A stretch of 64,000 nt of DNA, from positions 434,001-498,000 of the forward strand of contig NZ_JALJRZ010000002.1 of the NCBI RefSeq assembly GCF_024519435.1. The letters are read 5' to 3'. The DNA comes from Terrabacter sp. Ter38. GTDB taxonomy: Bacteria; Actinomycetota; Actinomycetes; Actinomycetales; Dermatophilaceae. Positions 27,315-35,369 of this stretch are shown here, in pieces. The first letter of the stretch is position 1. Each line of letters begins with the position of its first letter. The position numbers were made by a program, and so were the translations under genes. The notes under the pieces were generated by a model that was not told the origin of the DNA, ran no database searches, and saw only the letters and a program-made list of their open reading frames with translations.

Positions 27315-28349
27315 ATGCGGTTCTGCGGCGACTGTGGACAGCTGCTTGTTCACGCACGTCCGTTCTGTAGTCACTGCGGGGCGCGGGTCTCGGAGTGGAG
27401 TAGGGCTGGCGAGGAGCCGTTGACCTCCAGGTCGGCGCTTCGGTCCCGACACGGCGAAGCGGGGAACGCGACGGCGGGTGACCCGCTGGCAGCTCTGGGT
27501 GAGCAACTTCGATCGGTCCCCTGGCGGCAGCTACTGCCGCTGCGCTCTTGGTGGGGGGATGGAGGATGGCACCGCGGTCAGGTCGGCCTGTTTTGTCTGT
27601 TTGTGATCGCGCCGTTCTTCTTGCTTCGCCTGACCGCGGACGATCAGGAAATAGATCGAATCGCGTGGGGTTTCGCCGGGTACTTCGCGCTCCTTTGGTT
27701 TGTCGTCCTGTACGGCCTCATCCGGCCCGAGCGGATCGACTGGTTGGTGCTACTGCGGGTGGCATTGGTGACGGCTGTGGTGGGCACCGCCCTTGCAATC
27801 TTCCTCGAGTCCCGCATGGCTCCGGACGACTCCAATTTCGTGAAGATGGTCGTCGGAGTGGGCCTCCCTGAAGAGTTGGCGAAGGCTTTGGGGGTATACC
27901 TGTTCTTGTTCCGAGCCCGCAGGGTGTTCTCCAGCCGCAGCTACATTTTCGCCGGCGCGGTCTCCGGCCTGGCCTTCGGCGCTGCGGAAGCTGTCGGCTA
28001 CACACAGAAGTACGCCGACTTGGCCGAGTACCTCTGGCCGAGTTCCTACACCGCTCTCATCACGTGGCGGCTACTGACTGACTCCCTGCTGCACGCCCTC
28101 ATGGCGGCCATCTGCGCCTACTTCCTCGGTCTCGCGGCGCGGTACCCGGCTTCCCGATGGCCTTTGATCATCTCGGGGCTCGGCCTTGCCGCGTTGCTGC
28201 ACGGCGCGTATGACGCGCTGTCCTCAGGCTGGCTGGGCACCGTCGTTGCAGCCGTCATCGTCTTCATCTTCGCCGGCTACGTCCGGACCGGCGACCAAAT
28301 CACCCAACGACTCGATGTCAGCGCGCTCGGTGAAGCGTCGCGACGGTGA
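27315..28349 (+). CDS. PrsW-family membrane protease with N-terminal zinc ribbon
   Basis: A 344-residue protein. Residues 1-30 form a zinc ribbon (MRFCGDCGQLL and PFCSHCGARV). After a 60-residue linker come about eight membrane helices. Within them are the PrsW/CAAX-like intramembrane protease motifs: GLPEELAKALGVY (paired Glu), AFGAAEAVGYTQKY (E-x-x-x), DSLLHALMAAICAYFLG and LAALLHGAYDALSSG (His and Asp). PrsW of Bacillus cleaves the anti-sigma factor RsiW at site 1. The start ATG at 27315 has AGGGG five bases upstream; an in-frame GTG at 27309 overlaps that site. First gene of a tight trio with 28361 and 29191. Its substrate could be one of the two membrane neighbours. Confidence 0.85.
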   Translation: MRFCGDCGQLLVHARPFCSHCGARVSEWSRAGEEPLTSRSALRSRHGEAGNATAGDPLAALGEQLRSVPWRQLLPLRSWWGDGGWHRGQVGLFCLFVIAPFFLLRLTADDQEIDRIAWGFAGYFALLWFVVLYGLIRPERIDWLVLLRVALVTAVVGTALAIFLESRMAPDDSNFVKMVVGVGLPEELAKALGVYLFLFRARRVFSSRSYIFAGAVSGLAFGAAEAVGYTQKYADLAEYLWPSSYTALITWRLLTDSLLHALMAAICAYFLGLAARYPASRWPLIISGLGLAALLHGAYDALSSGWLGTVVAAVIVFIFAGYVRTGDQITQRLDVSALGEASRR

Positions 28350-28360
28350 GAGGAACCCAC

Positions 28361-29188
28361 ATGGAAATCACGACCTGCCCCTCCTGCGGAGGCGAGGTCC
28401 CCTCCGCGCGCTTCTGTGCACGCTGCGGCAAGCCGTTGACGATCCCGAGCGAACCACCTGTTTCGACTCCAGCGGGCGCGCCAGTGGACACTCAACTAGC
28501 GGCCCGAGTGGAGGCAGGCGCTCCCCAAGCCATCACCGCCTCATCACCGGCGCCCACGGTCGGCGATGCTCAGACCCAATCCCTCCCGGTGCGGGACACG
28601 CAGATGCTGAGCGGACTCCGGGTCCGGGCCGATGTGTCGCCCGCAGCTGGCACTGCAAGGGTGGCGGCGTCCGTGGACGGAGGCCTTACCCCTACAGCCA
28701 TTGTGGACTCAGAACTCAACTCGGTCCCGGACGTCAAAAGAGCCGACGCGCCAAGTCGAGTGGGTTACAACCGACGTATTGGAATCGCGGCGATTACGGT
28801 TGCCCTGCTGGCGGGGGCTGCATACCTAGTCCTGGGCATCGGCGGCGAGTCGCACACCTTGATGGGCGACCTGACCCTCAGAGCCAGCAGCGACCTCTCG
28901 CCCGGCGACAGCTGCTCCGGGCAGGGCGGGTACAGCGACATCCACGATGGAACACAAGTGGTCGTCGAGGACGAAACCGGCAAGACCCTTGCCACCAGCG
29001 CTCTCGGCCCCGGGACCTTCGACGGCACGTCATGCGTCTTTAGCTTCAGCTTGGCAGAGGTGCCGAAGGCGGCCTACTACCGAGTCGAAGGCGCACACCG
29101 TGGCGTGCTTCAGTACTCCTACCAAGACATGGTCAGCGCCAACTGGTCGGTGCATCTCACCTTGGGCGACAGCTCAGGGACCAACTAG
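28361..29188 (+). CDS. Zinc-ribbon, single-pass membrane protein
   Basis: A 275-residue protein. The N-terminal zinc ribbon is MEITTCPSCGGEVP with RFCARCGKPL (residues 1-30). A long Ala/Pro/Thr-rich cytosolic linker (30-145) leads to one transmembrane helix, IGIAAITVALLAGAAYLVLG, near residues 147-166. An outside domain of about 110 residues follows, with SCSGQGGYSDIHDGTQVVVE and GTSCVFSFSLAEVP; its two Cys could pair. The start ATG at 28361 has gagagg about seven bases upstream and lies 11 bases after the stop of the PrsW gene. Topology (ribbon inside, sensor outside) resembles an anti-sigma-like or signal-transducing protein, a plausible PrsW substrate. That is inference. Confidence 0.75.
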   Translation: MEITTCPSCGGEVPSARFCARCGKPLTIPSEPPVSTPAGAPVDTQLAARVEAGAPQAITASSPAPTVGDAQTQSLPVRDTQMLSGLRVRADVSPAAGTARVAASVDGGLTPTAIVDSELNSVPDVKRADAPSRVGYNRRIGIAAITVALLAGAAYLVLGIGGESHTLMGDLTLRASSDLSPGDSCSGQGGYSDIHDGTQVVVEDETGKTLATSALGPGTFDGTSCVFSFSLAEVPKAAYYRVEGAHRGVLQYSYQDMVSANWSVHLTLGDSSGTN

Positions 29189-29190
29189 CC

Positions 29191-30396
29191 ATGCCACTCA
29201 CATTGAGACGCTCCCGCCAAGGTCGACATCGGCCAGACCCCCCAGAAGAAGACACCACGGTGGCTTCCTTGCTCGACGACTTCGGGGTCCAGGCCCCCGG
29301 CGCGTTGGAGGACCCACTCGCCTCCCGCGAGAAGTGGAACACGTCGGTGCCCGCAACGGTTACCCGGAGCTCTCGGCTGCGCGGGATGGTTCGCACACAC
29401 CGCTTTGCGGCTGCGGCGGCCGTACTTCTCCTTACGGCCGGCGCGGCGACACTCTTCGTCCCCATGGCTGGCGGCTCATGCGCCAACGGCTTCAGATCCC
29501 TAACAGCGCGGCCGGCGACTCAGCCTACCGACACGTCCCCACAACCCGATCCGGCGACAGCCGAGGCCGACGATAAGGCCATTGCAGACGCGCAAGGAGC
29601 GATCAATCAGGCCAACTCCGCCGTCGCGGATGCACAGGCCGCGCAGGACGCCGCCGCCAGCCTCCAGTCCAAGGCCGACGACGCGGCATCCGCGGCATCC
29701 GCGGCTGACAGCGCTAGTGGCACGCCCTCAGTCGACCTCGAGCAGGACCAGAACGCCCTTGAGTGGGACAAGCAGGAGGTCCAGAGCGCCAACGACGCGC
29801 TCACTTCCGCCCAAGAGGGCCTGCAGTCCGCGAAGGACACCCTGACCACTGACCAACAACTGGGGCTCGACACGAGTTACGACACGCAGTCGATCGCCGA
29901 CGCAAAGGCGCAGATTACCCAGGCGCAGTCGGACCTGAAGACTGCACAGACAACCGTGGACGCCGACACTGCGAAGATCGCCAAGGACCAGAAGAGCGTC
30001 GCGAGCGCCGCTGCCGCCTCAAAGACGGCCACAGCAAACGCCGAATCCCTCGCGAAGAGGGCTGAAGACGCCCAGACCAAGGCGGACAGCCAACTCTCCG
30101 GCGCGCAGGAACGCCAGAGTTCCGCGCAAGCCGACCTCAGCTCAGCCCAAAGCACCCAGGCGGCGCACCAGGCCGCTGACTTGAACGCGGCCGCGGTGTG
30201 GCACCACGAACACCGGCTTGCAGTCTTCGCCGTCGATGCAAAGAACTCCACAATGACGGACTGTCGGCTGGCGGCCACGAAGAACGCCGGCGTTGGCGCC
30301 GGCCTGGCCGTCAGCGGAACAGTCCTTCTCCTCGTGGATGTCGTTTCCACTCGGCGGCGCCGGGTCGCCCTGCGCCGAACCGACCCCCAAGAGTGA
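29191..30396 (+). CDS. Coiled-coil protein with two membrane segments
   Basis: A 401-residue protein, starting two bases after the previous stop. It has an N-terminal charged cytosolic stretch (1-68), a first transmembrane helix FAAAAAVLLLTAGAATLFVP (about 71-90), and a 220-residue Ala/Gln/Asp-rich coiled coil (about 115-335) with repeats such as AQSDLKTAQTTVDADTAKIA. A second helix, AGVGAGLAVSGTVLLLVDVV, near residues 366-385 precedes an Arg-rich end. The coil would lie outside the membrane as a hairpin or rod held at both ends. No enzymatic motif. The third gene of the PrsW trio, it could be a structural or sensing partner. Confidence 0.75.
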   Translation: MPLTLRRSRQGRHRPDPPEEDTTVASLLDDFGVQAPGALEDPLASREKWNTSVPATVTRSSRLRGMVRTHRFAAAAAVLLLTAGAATLFVPMAGGSCANGFRSLTARPATQPTDTSPQPDPATAEADDKAIADAQGAINQANSAVADAQAAQDAAASLQSKADDAASAASAADSASGTPSVDLEQDQNALEWDKQEVQSANDALTSAQEGLQSAKDTLTTDQQLGLDTSYDTQSIADAKAQITQAQSDLKTAQTTVDADTAKIAKDQKSVASAAAASKTATANAESLAKRAEDAQTKADSQLSGAQERQSSAQADLSSAQSTQAAHQAADLNAAAVWHHEHRLAVFAVDAKNSTMTDCRLAATKNAGVGAGLAVSGTVLLLVDVVSTRRRRVALRRTDPQE

Positions 30397-30789
30397 CACG
30401 AGGAGCGACATGTTCCCGACCCCATCCTCCCGGCGACAACTCACAAGAGTCGCCACCTTCGGGACTGCGACGTGCCTCCGAAAACACAAATGGCCCGCCT
30501 GGCCGGTCTCGCCGCGGGAAGCACGATCGGTCGGTCACCGCTGGAAGCAGGCCGGGAGCGCGTTCGCGCGATCATCTTGGCAGAGCGCATCCCGGGGACT
30601 GAGAATTCCTATCATGAGAGTGCCCGCCACCCGTTTGGTCTGACGGCCCCCAACAGGGCGGTAAGAGAATCGGCGCACGATCCGAAGACTGGGTATATGA
30701 AGCCCGATGGTCGCGCCTGCGTCGCGGCGGTAGGACACGGCCGCTTCGCGGCGGAATGGGCTACGTGTGGTCGGCCCACGGATCGTGGC
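30397..30789. other. Gap at the right edge of the accessory region
   Basis: No gene supported. Positions 30739-30758 repeat 5181-5200 with one mismatch. The stretch separates the PrsW trio from the convergent carbohydrate operon and may mark the accessory-core junction. Confidence 0.4.
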
Positions 30790-30829
30790 AGAGCGGCCGG
30801 GGGACCTCTTGTCGCACTCCGGCCGCTCT
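30790..30829 (-). terminator. Terminator hairpin after GH94-GH3-GH35 operon
   Basis: An 11-bp perfect stem, agagcggccgg (30790-30800) with ccggccgctct (30819-30829), and an 18-base spacer. It lies 17 bases beyond the stop of the leftward GH35 gene. Confidence 0.6.
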
Positions 30830-30845
30830 CTCCAGCCTGGAACAC

Positions 30846-33176
30846 TCAGGCATGCAGCGTGTGCTCACCTGGCGCGAGCTCGATGGGGAGGCCGTCGACG
30901 ATGACAGTTGTGCCGCCGTCCTCGTCGAGGCCGGGGCGGAAGTGGATCGTGGCGTCTGCGTCGACGCCGGCGATCTCCGCCGAGGCCCAGTCCAGACGAC
31001 GCCCGGCGACGTCGAGTCCGAGGGGGAGGATGTGGCCCGACCGAGCCGGCACCGACAGTGTCGCTCCCGCAGCGATCGGTGTTCCGTCGAGACCGACCGT
31101 CACCGTCGCGGCCGCGCCCGAGGTGTTGATGACGTGCACGGCCCGCTGGCCGTCGTCGGTGCTCGTCGTCGTGGCAAAGACACCGGGCCACTGGGTCTCG
31201 AGGCGCAGCCCCGGAGTGACACCCAAGCTCGAGAGCGCGCGGTCGAAGAGCACCGGGTCCGACGGCACCTGCGCTGCCAGCACGATGGCGCGCCCCTCGC
31301 CGAGCGGCACGTCGACGCCGCACACCGCCCCGTAGACGTCGGTCAGCACGACGTCCCCCCGCTCGTGACCGAGACTCTGCACCCAGCCGGCCCGCATCTC
31401 GGGCCAGGGCTCCGCCCACCCGTGCGCGACGAGCGACGGGTAGTAGTGCGCGGTGTCGCGCACCACCTCACCCGCCGTGAGGCCGAGTGCGTCCGCCAGC
31501 ACCGTGCACGGCGACCCGTCGAGGTCCCGCTCCGGCACCCGACCGAGCAGGATGACATTCCCACCGGTCGTCACGTGCCCGACCAGCCGCTCCTGCACGA
31601 CCCGCGAAAGGTAGCGCCCCGTCCCCACGAGCACCGTCGACCCGGGCGCGGGATCGCGCCGCTCGAGATGGGTTGCGCCATAACGGAACCCGCCCAGCAG
31701 GAGTGACCGCGCCAGCGCCTTGCGCTCCCCTGCCCCGCGGTGCGACGTGAGGTCATCAACAACCTCGGTCATCACCTCGGACCCCGGGTGGTGGTACTCC
31801 GTCATGTACGCGTCGAGCACGAGTCCCAAGGACACGTCGTCGTGGTCCTCGTCCATCCGGGCGAGCCACGGCTCGTTGGCCTTGACCGCCCGCACTGCCT
31901 GCGCCGTCGCCGAGTACGCATACCCCCGCTGGCCCTCCGGACCCACTGGAGCCGCCGTGCCGTGCCGCTCGCCCGTGAACGAGATGCGGTCGTTGCCGTC
32001 CCCCACAGCCTCGTCGAGCGGCGGGTTGATGCCGCCGGCGAAGAGGTAGTAGTTGATGAGCCGGTTGCCCTGCGCCAAACACCACCGCGTCTTGAGGTCG
32101 GCCGTCGAGGGGTCGTACTGCATCTCCGATCCCGCGCCGTAGTCACCCGAGCCCGCCTCGAATTCGAGGGAGGTGAGCGGCTGGTCGGAGTCGTGGACCG
32201 CGGCCATGTAGGCGTTGATGACGTAGAGGTCGGTCATCGTGTTGAGCGTCGCCTCGCCGAGGTAGTGGTCCGACCCCGAGACCATCCCCGGGATGCCGGC
32301 ATACGTGTCGACGAGCTGGCTGATGCCGATGGGGAAGGGCGCGCCGTTGCCGCCCTCGGTGCCGTGGATGTTGACGAAGAAGGGCACGCCGACAACCCCC
32401 CGGTCCTCGCACATCGAGCGCAAGGCTGCGACGTACGAGGCGAACCGCTGCCGCATGAAGAGGCCGAGGTCGAGGCGCAGCGCACCGGCCCACTCCTCCT
32501 TCGGCGACCGCACGACCTCGGCCCACCCCGACGAACCCGGCGACACGGCATACGGCCCCGACTCTCCATGACGCGACCGCACGAACTCACCGAACGACTC
32601 GACGAGCCCGTCCGTGAGGTCGGGCGAGTTCGTCACCCAGGCGAGCATCCCGATCTCGTTGTCGAGCTGCACCCCGATGATCGGGCCACCGTGGGGCTGC
32701 AGCCGCGGCGCGAGCACCGGCATGATCGCGTCGAACCACCGCGCGCTCTCCGACAGGAACGCCGGCGCGAGGTAGTCGACCGTGCGCGACGACACGGTCT
32801 CGCCGTCCCACCCCACCGGGATGACCTCCGGGTGGTCCCGGTAGACGCTGAACGGGATGCCCTCGTTCTTCAGCTCGGCCATGATGAACGGCCCCGGGCG
32901 GGCGATGAACCGCAGCCCCTTCGACGCCGCGAGGTCGATGAACGCACCGATGTCGCGCTCGGGACGCGTCTCCCCGGCCACGTCGATCGACCCGTCGGGC
33001 AGCTCGTGGAAGATCCACGGGATGTAGGAGGCGACCGTGTCGCAGCCTGCCTCGACGAGCAGGTCGAGGCGCTGGCCCCACTCGGCGCGCGCGACGCGGA
33101 AGTAGTGCACCTCCCCCGACATGACGATGACGGGCTCCCCGTCGATGCGGATCTGGCGCTGGACGGTCTCGATCAT
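30846..33176 (-). CDS. GH35 family beta-galactosidase
   Basis: A 776-residue cytosolic glycoside hydrolase without a signal peptide. The TIM-barrel begins at once (MSGEVHYFRVARAEWGQRLD, typical of GH35 'SG..HY.R'). The acid/base Glu is in GGPIIGVQLDNEIGML (about residue 176) and the nucleophile Glu in TSLEFEAGSGDYG (about residue 343). C-terminal beta domains fill residues 480-776. The enzyme removes terminal beta-galactosyl residues from imported oligosaccharides. It is the last gene of the leftward operon, its ATG overlapping the GH3 stop by four bases (ATGA at 33173-33176). A terminator hairpin follows. Confidence 0.9.
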   Translation of the reverse strand: MIETVQRQIRIDGEPVIVMSGEVHYFRVARAEWGQRLDLLVEAGCDTVASYIPWIFHELPDGSIDVAGETRPERDIGAFIDLAASKGLRFIARPGPFIMAELKNEGIPFSVYRDHPEVIPVGWDGETVSSRTVDYLAPAFLSESARWFDAIMPVLAPRLQPHGGPIIGVQLDNEIGMLAWVTNSPDLTDGLVESFGEFVRSRHGESGPYAVSPGSSGWAEVVRSPKEEWAGALRLDLGLFMRQRFASYVAALRSMCEDRGVVGVPFFVNIHGTEGGNGAPFPIGISQLVDTYAGIPGMVSGSDHYLGEATLNTMTDLYVINAYMAAVHDSDQPLTSLEFEAGSGDYGAGSEMQYDPSTADLKTRWCLAQGNRLINYYLFAGGINPPLDEAVGDGNDRISFTGERHGTAAPVGPEGQRGYAYSATAQAVRAVKANEPWLARMDEDHDDVSLGLVLDAYMTEYHHPGSEVMTEVVDDLTSHRGAGERKALARSLLLGGFRYGATHLERRDPAPGSTVLVGTGRYLSRVVQERLVGHVTTGGNVILLGRVPERDLDGSPCTVLADALGLTAGEVVRDTAHYYPSLVAHGWAEPWPEMRAGWVQSLGHERGDVVLTDVYGAVCGVDVPLGEGRAIVLAAQVPSDPVLFDRALSSLGVTPGLRLETQWPGVFATTTSTDDGQRAVHVINTSGAAATVTVGLDGTPIAAGATLSVPARSGHILPLGLDVAGRRLDWASAEIAGVDADATIHFRPGLDEDGGTTVIVDGLPIELAPGEHTLHA

Positions 33177-35368
33177 GAGGAGGCCTTCGGGGACGTGACG
33201 GTCACGGACACGGGCTGGAGGCGGGCCGCGTCGGGCCCCGTGAGCAGGACGATCTCGCCCTCGTCGACGCGCGTCGTGAGGTCACGGCCTGCGTATGCGA
33301 AGTGCGAGGCTCGCACGTCGAAGGTGACCTCGCGCGCCTGGCCGGGCTCGAGGGCGACGAGCGCCCAGTCGGTCAGCTCGACGAGCGGCCGGGTCACCTG
33401 GGCGACGGGGTCGCGGAAGTAGAGCTGCACGACCTCGCGGCAGGGGCGCTCGCCCGTGTTGGTCACCGTGACCGTCAGCTTGACCGCGCCGTCGGTCGTC
33501 ATCGTCGGCGACGACAGGATGGGCGCGCCGTAGTCGACGCTCGTGTAGGACAGCCCGAAGCCGAACGGCAGCCGTGGGTAGGTGAGGGCGTCGATGTAGC
33601 GGCCCTCCTGGTGGTCGACGTCGGCGCGGATGAGCCGGCCCGTCGGCCTCTGGTGCGTGCTCGTCGGGATGTGGCCCGTCGACAGCGGGAAGGTCATCGG
33701 CAGCCGGCCGTGCGGCTCGGCGTCGCCGAGCAGCAGGTCCGCCAACGCAGACCCGGCCTCGACCCCGGGGTGCCACACGACGAGCACCGCGTCGGCGAGG
33801 TCGAGCACCTCGGTGAGGTCGAGCGGGCGACCGGTGTAGACGACCGCGACGAGCGGCTTGCCGAACGCTGCCACCGCACGCACGAGCTCGAGCTGGCCCG
33901 GGGGCAGGCCGATGTCGACGACGGACTGCGCCTCGCCGGAGCGGGACCGGTGCTCGCCGAGGAGGAGCACCGACGTGTCGGCGGCCCGCGCCTGCATCAG
34001 GGTCACGTCGGGGAAGCGGCCGTCCGCCACCGTGACGCGGTCCCCGAGGCGCTCGCGCAGGGCCGCCTCGGGCGTGACGACCTCCTCGCCGCGACCATCC
34101 AGCACCCAGGTGCCGAGCAGCGCGTCCCCGTCGTCGACGAACGGCCCCGACAGCAGGACCTTTCCCGCGTCGTCGCCGAGCGGCAGGACGCCGTCGTTCT
34201 TGACGAGCACGTGCGCGGCTGTCGCGGCACGGCGTGCGACGGCGCGCGTCGAGGGAGTCGGCGCGTTGGACGCACCCGGCTGGGCGGCATACGGACGCTC
34301 GAAGAGCCCGAGGCGGAACTTGAGGCGCAGCACGCGGCGCACCGCGTCGTCGACGAGCGCCAGGTCGACCTCGCCCGAGTCGACGAGGTCCTCGAGGTGC
34401 TCGAGGTAGGCGCCGCTCACCATGTCGAGGTCGACGCCCGCGCGGATCGCCAGAGCCGCGGCCTCCCGCTTGTCGGCGGCCACGCCCTGGAAGACGATCT
34501 GGCCGATGCCGTTCCAGTCGGCGACGACGACACCGTCGAAGCCCCACTCGCCCTTGAGGACCTCGCGGACGAGGTGCTCGTGGGCGTGCATCGGGATGCC
34601 GTCGACGTCGTTGAAGGCCGCCATGACGGTGAGGACGCCGGCGTCGACGGCCGAGCGGAACGGCCGCAGGTGCAGGTTGCGCAGGGTGTTCTCCCCGACG
34701 CTGACCGTGTCGTAGTCGCGGCCACCCGCGGCGAGGCCGTAGCCGGCGAAGTGCTTGGCGCACGCGGCGAGGCGGTCGGGGTCGCTCGGGTCGTCGCCCT
34801 GGAAACCGCGGACCAGGCCGGCCGCCAGCCGACCCGAGAGCACTGGCGTCTCGCCGAGCGACTCGGCGACCCGGCCCCAGCGCGGCTCCTCGGAGAGGTC
34901 GACCATCGGCGCGAAGGTCCATGCCACCCCGTCGACCGCCGCCTCGCGGGCAGCGATCTCACCGATCTCCTCGGCGATGTCGGGGTCGAAGGACGCCGCG
35001 ATGCCGAGCGGGATCGGCGCGACGGTGCGGTGCCCATGGATGACGTCGCGGCCGAAGAGGAGCGGGATGCCGAGGCGGCTGCCCTCGACGGCGTGCCGCT
35101 GGGCGGCGTCGATGTTGCCGACGAGGACGCCCTCGTCACGCTCGTTGCCGGCAGTCGCGCCCGAGGCGTACAGGCTCGAGCTGATCCGGCCGGATGCGAT
35201 CTCGTCGGCGTCGTCGTCGGGGTTGATGTTGGCGACCTGGTGGGTCTGGCCGACCTTCTCGGGCAGGGTCATCTCGGCCATGAGGAGGTCGATGCGCTCC
35301 TCGACGGGCAGGGCGGCATCGAGCCACGGCCGCTCCGGGGTGGGCGGTGTGGCGGTGACGTCAGTCAT
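33173..35368 (-). CDS. GH3 family beta-glucosidase
   Basis: A 731-residue protein without an export signal. The N-terminal (beta/alpha)8 domain has KVGQTHQVANINPDDDAD, RLGIPLLFGRDVIHGHRT and KHFAGYGLAAGGRDY. The catalytic-nucleophile region GFDGVVVADWNGIGQ carries the Asp in VADW. The second alpha/beta domain contains DTSVLLLGEHRSRSGEAQSV, and the C-terminal fibronectin-III-like domain ends it (VTVTNTGERPCREVVQLYF). The start ATG at 35368 lies one base after the GH94 stop; the in-frame extension to 35479 overlaps GH94 coding sequence and is rejected. It hydrolyses beta-glucosides or cello-oligosaccharides in the cytosol. Confidence 0.92.
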   Translation of the reverse strand: MTDVTATPPTPERPWLDAALPVEERIDLLMAEMTLPEKVGQTHQVANINPDDDADEIASGRISSSLYASGATAGNERDEGVLVGNIDAAQRHAVEGSRLGIPLLFGRDVIHGHRTVAPIPLGIAASFDPDIAEEIGEIAAREAAVDGVAWTFAPMVDLSEEPRWGRVAESLGETPVLSGRLAAGLVRGFQGDDPSDPDRLAACAKHFAGYGLAAGGRDYDTVSVGENTLRNLHLRPFRSAVDAGVLTVMAAFNDVDGIPMHAHEHLVREVLKGEWGFDGVVVADWNGIGQIVFQGVAADKREAAALAIRAGVDLDMVSGAYLEHLEDLVDSGEVDLALVDDAVRRVLRLKFRLGLFERPYAAQPGASNAPTPSTRAVARRAATAAHVLVKNDGVLPLGDDAGKVLLSGPFVDDGDALLGTWVLDGRGEEVVTPEAALRERLGDRVTVADGRFPDVTLMQARAADTSVLLLGEHRSRSGEAQSVVDIGLPPGQLELVRAVAAFGKPLVAVVYTGRPLDLTEVLDLADAVLVVWHPGVEAGSALADLLLGDAEPHGRLPMTFPLSTGHIPTSTHQRPTGRLIRADVDHQEGRYIDALTYPRLPFGFGLSYTSVDYGAPILSSPTMTTDGAVKLTVTVTNTGERPCREVVQLYFRDPVAQVTRPLVELTDWALVALEPGQAREVTFDVRASHFAYAGRDLTTRVDEGEIVLLTGPDAARLQPVSVTVTSPKASS

Positions 35369-35369
35369 G

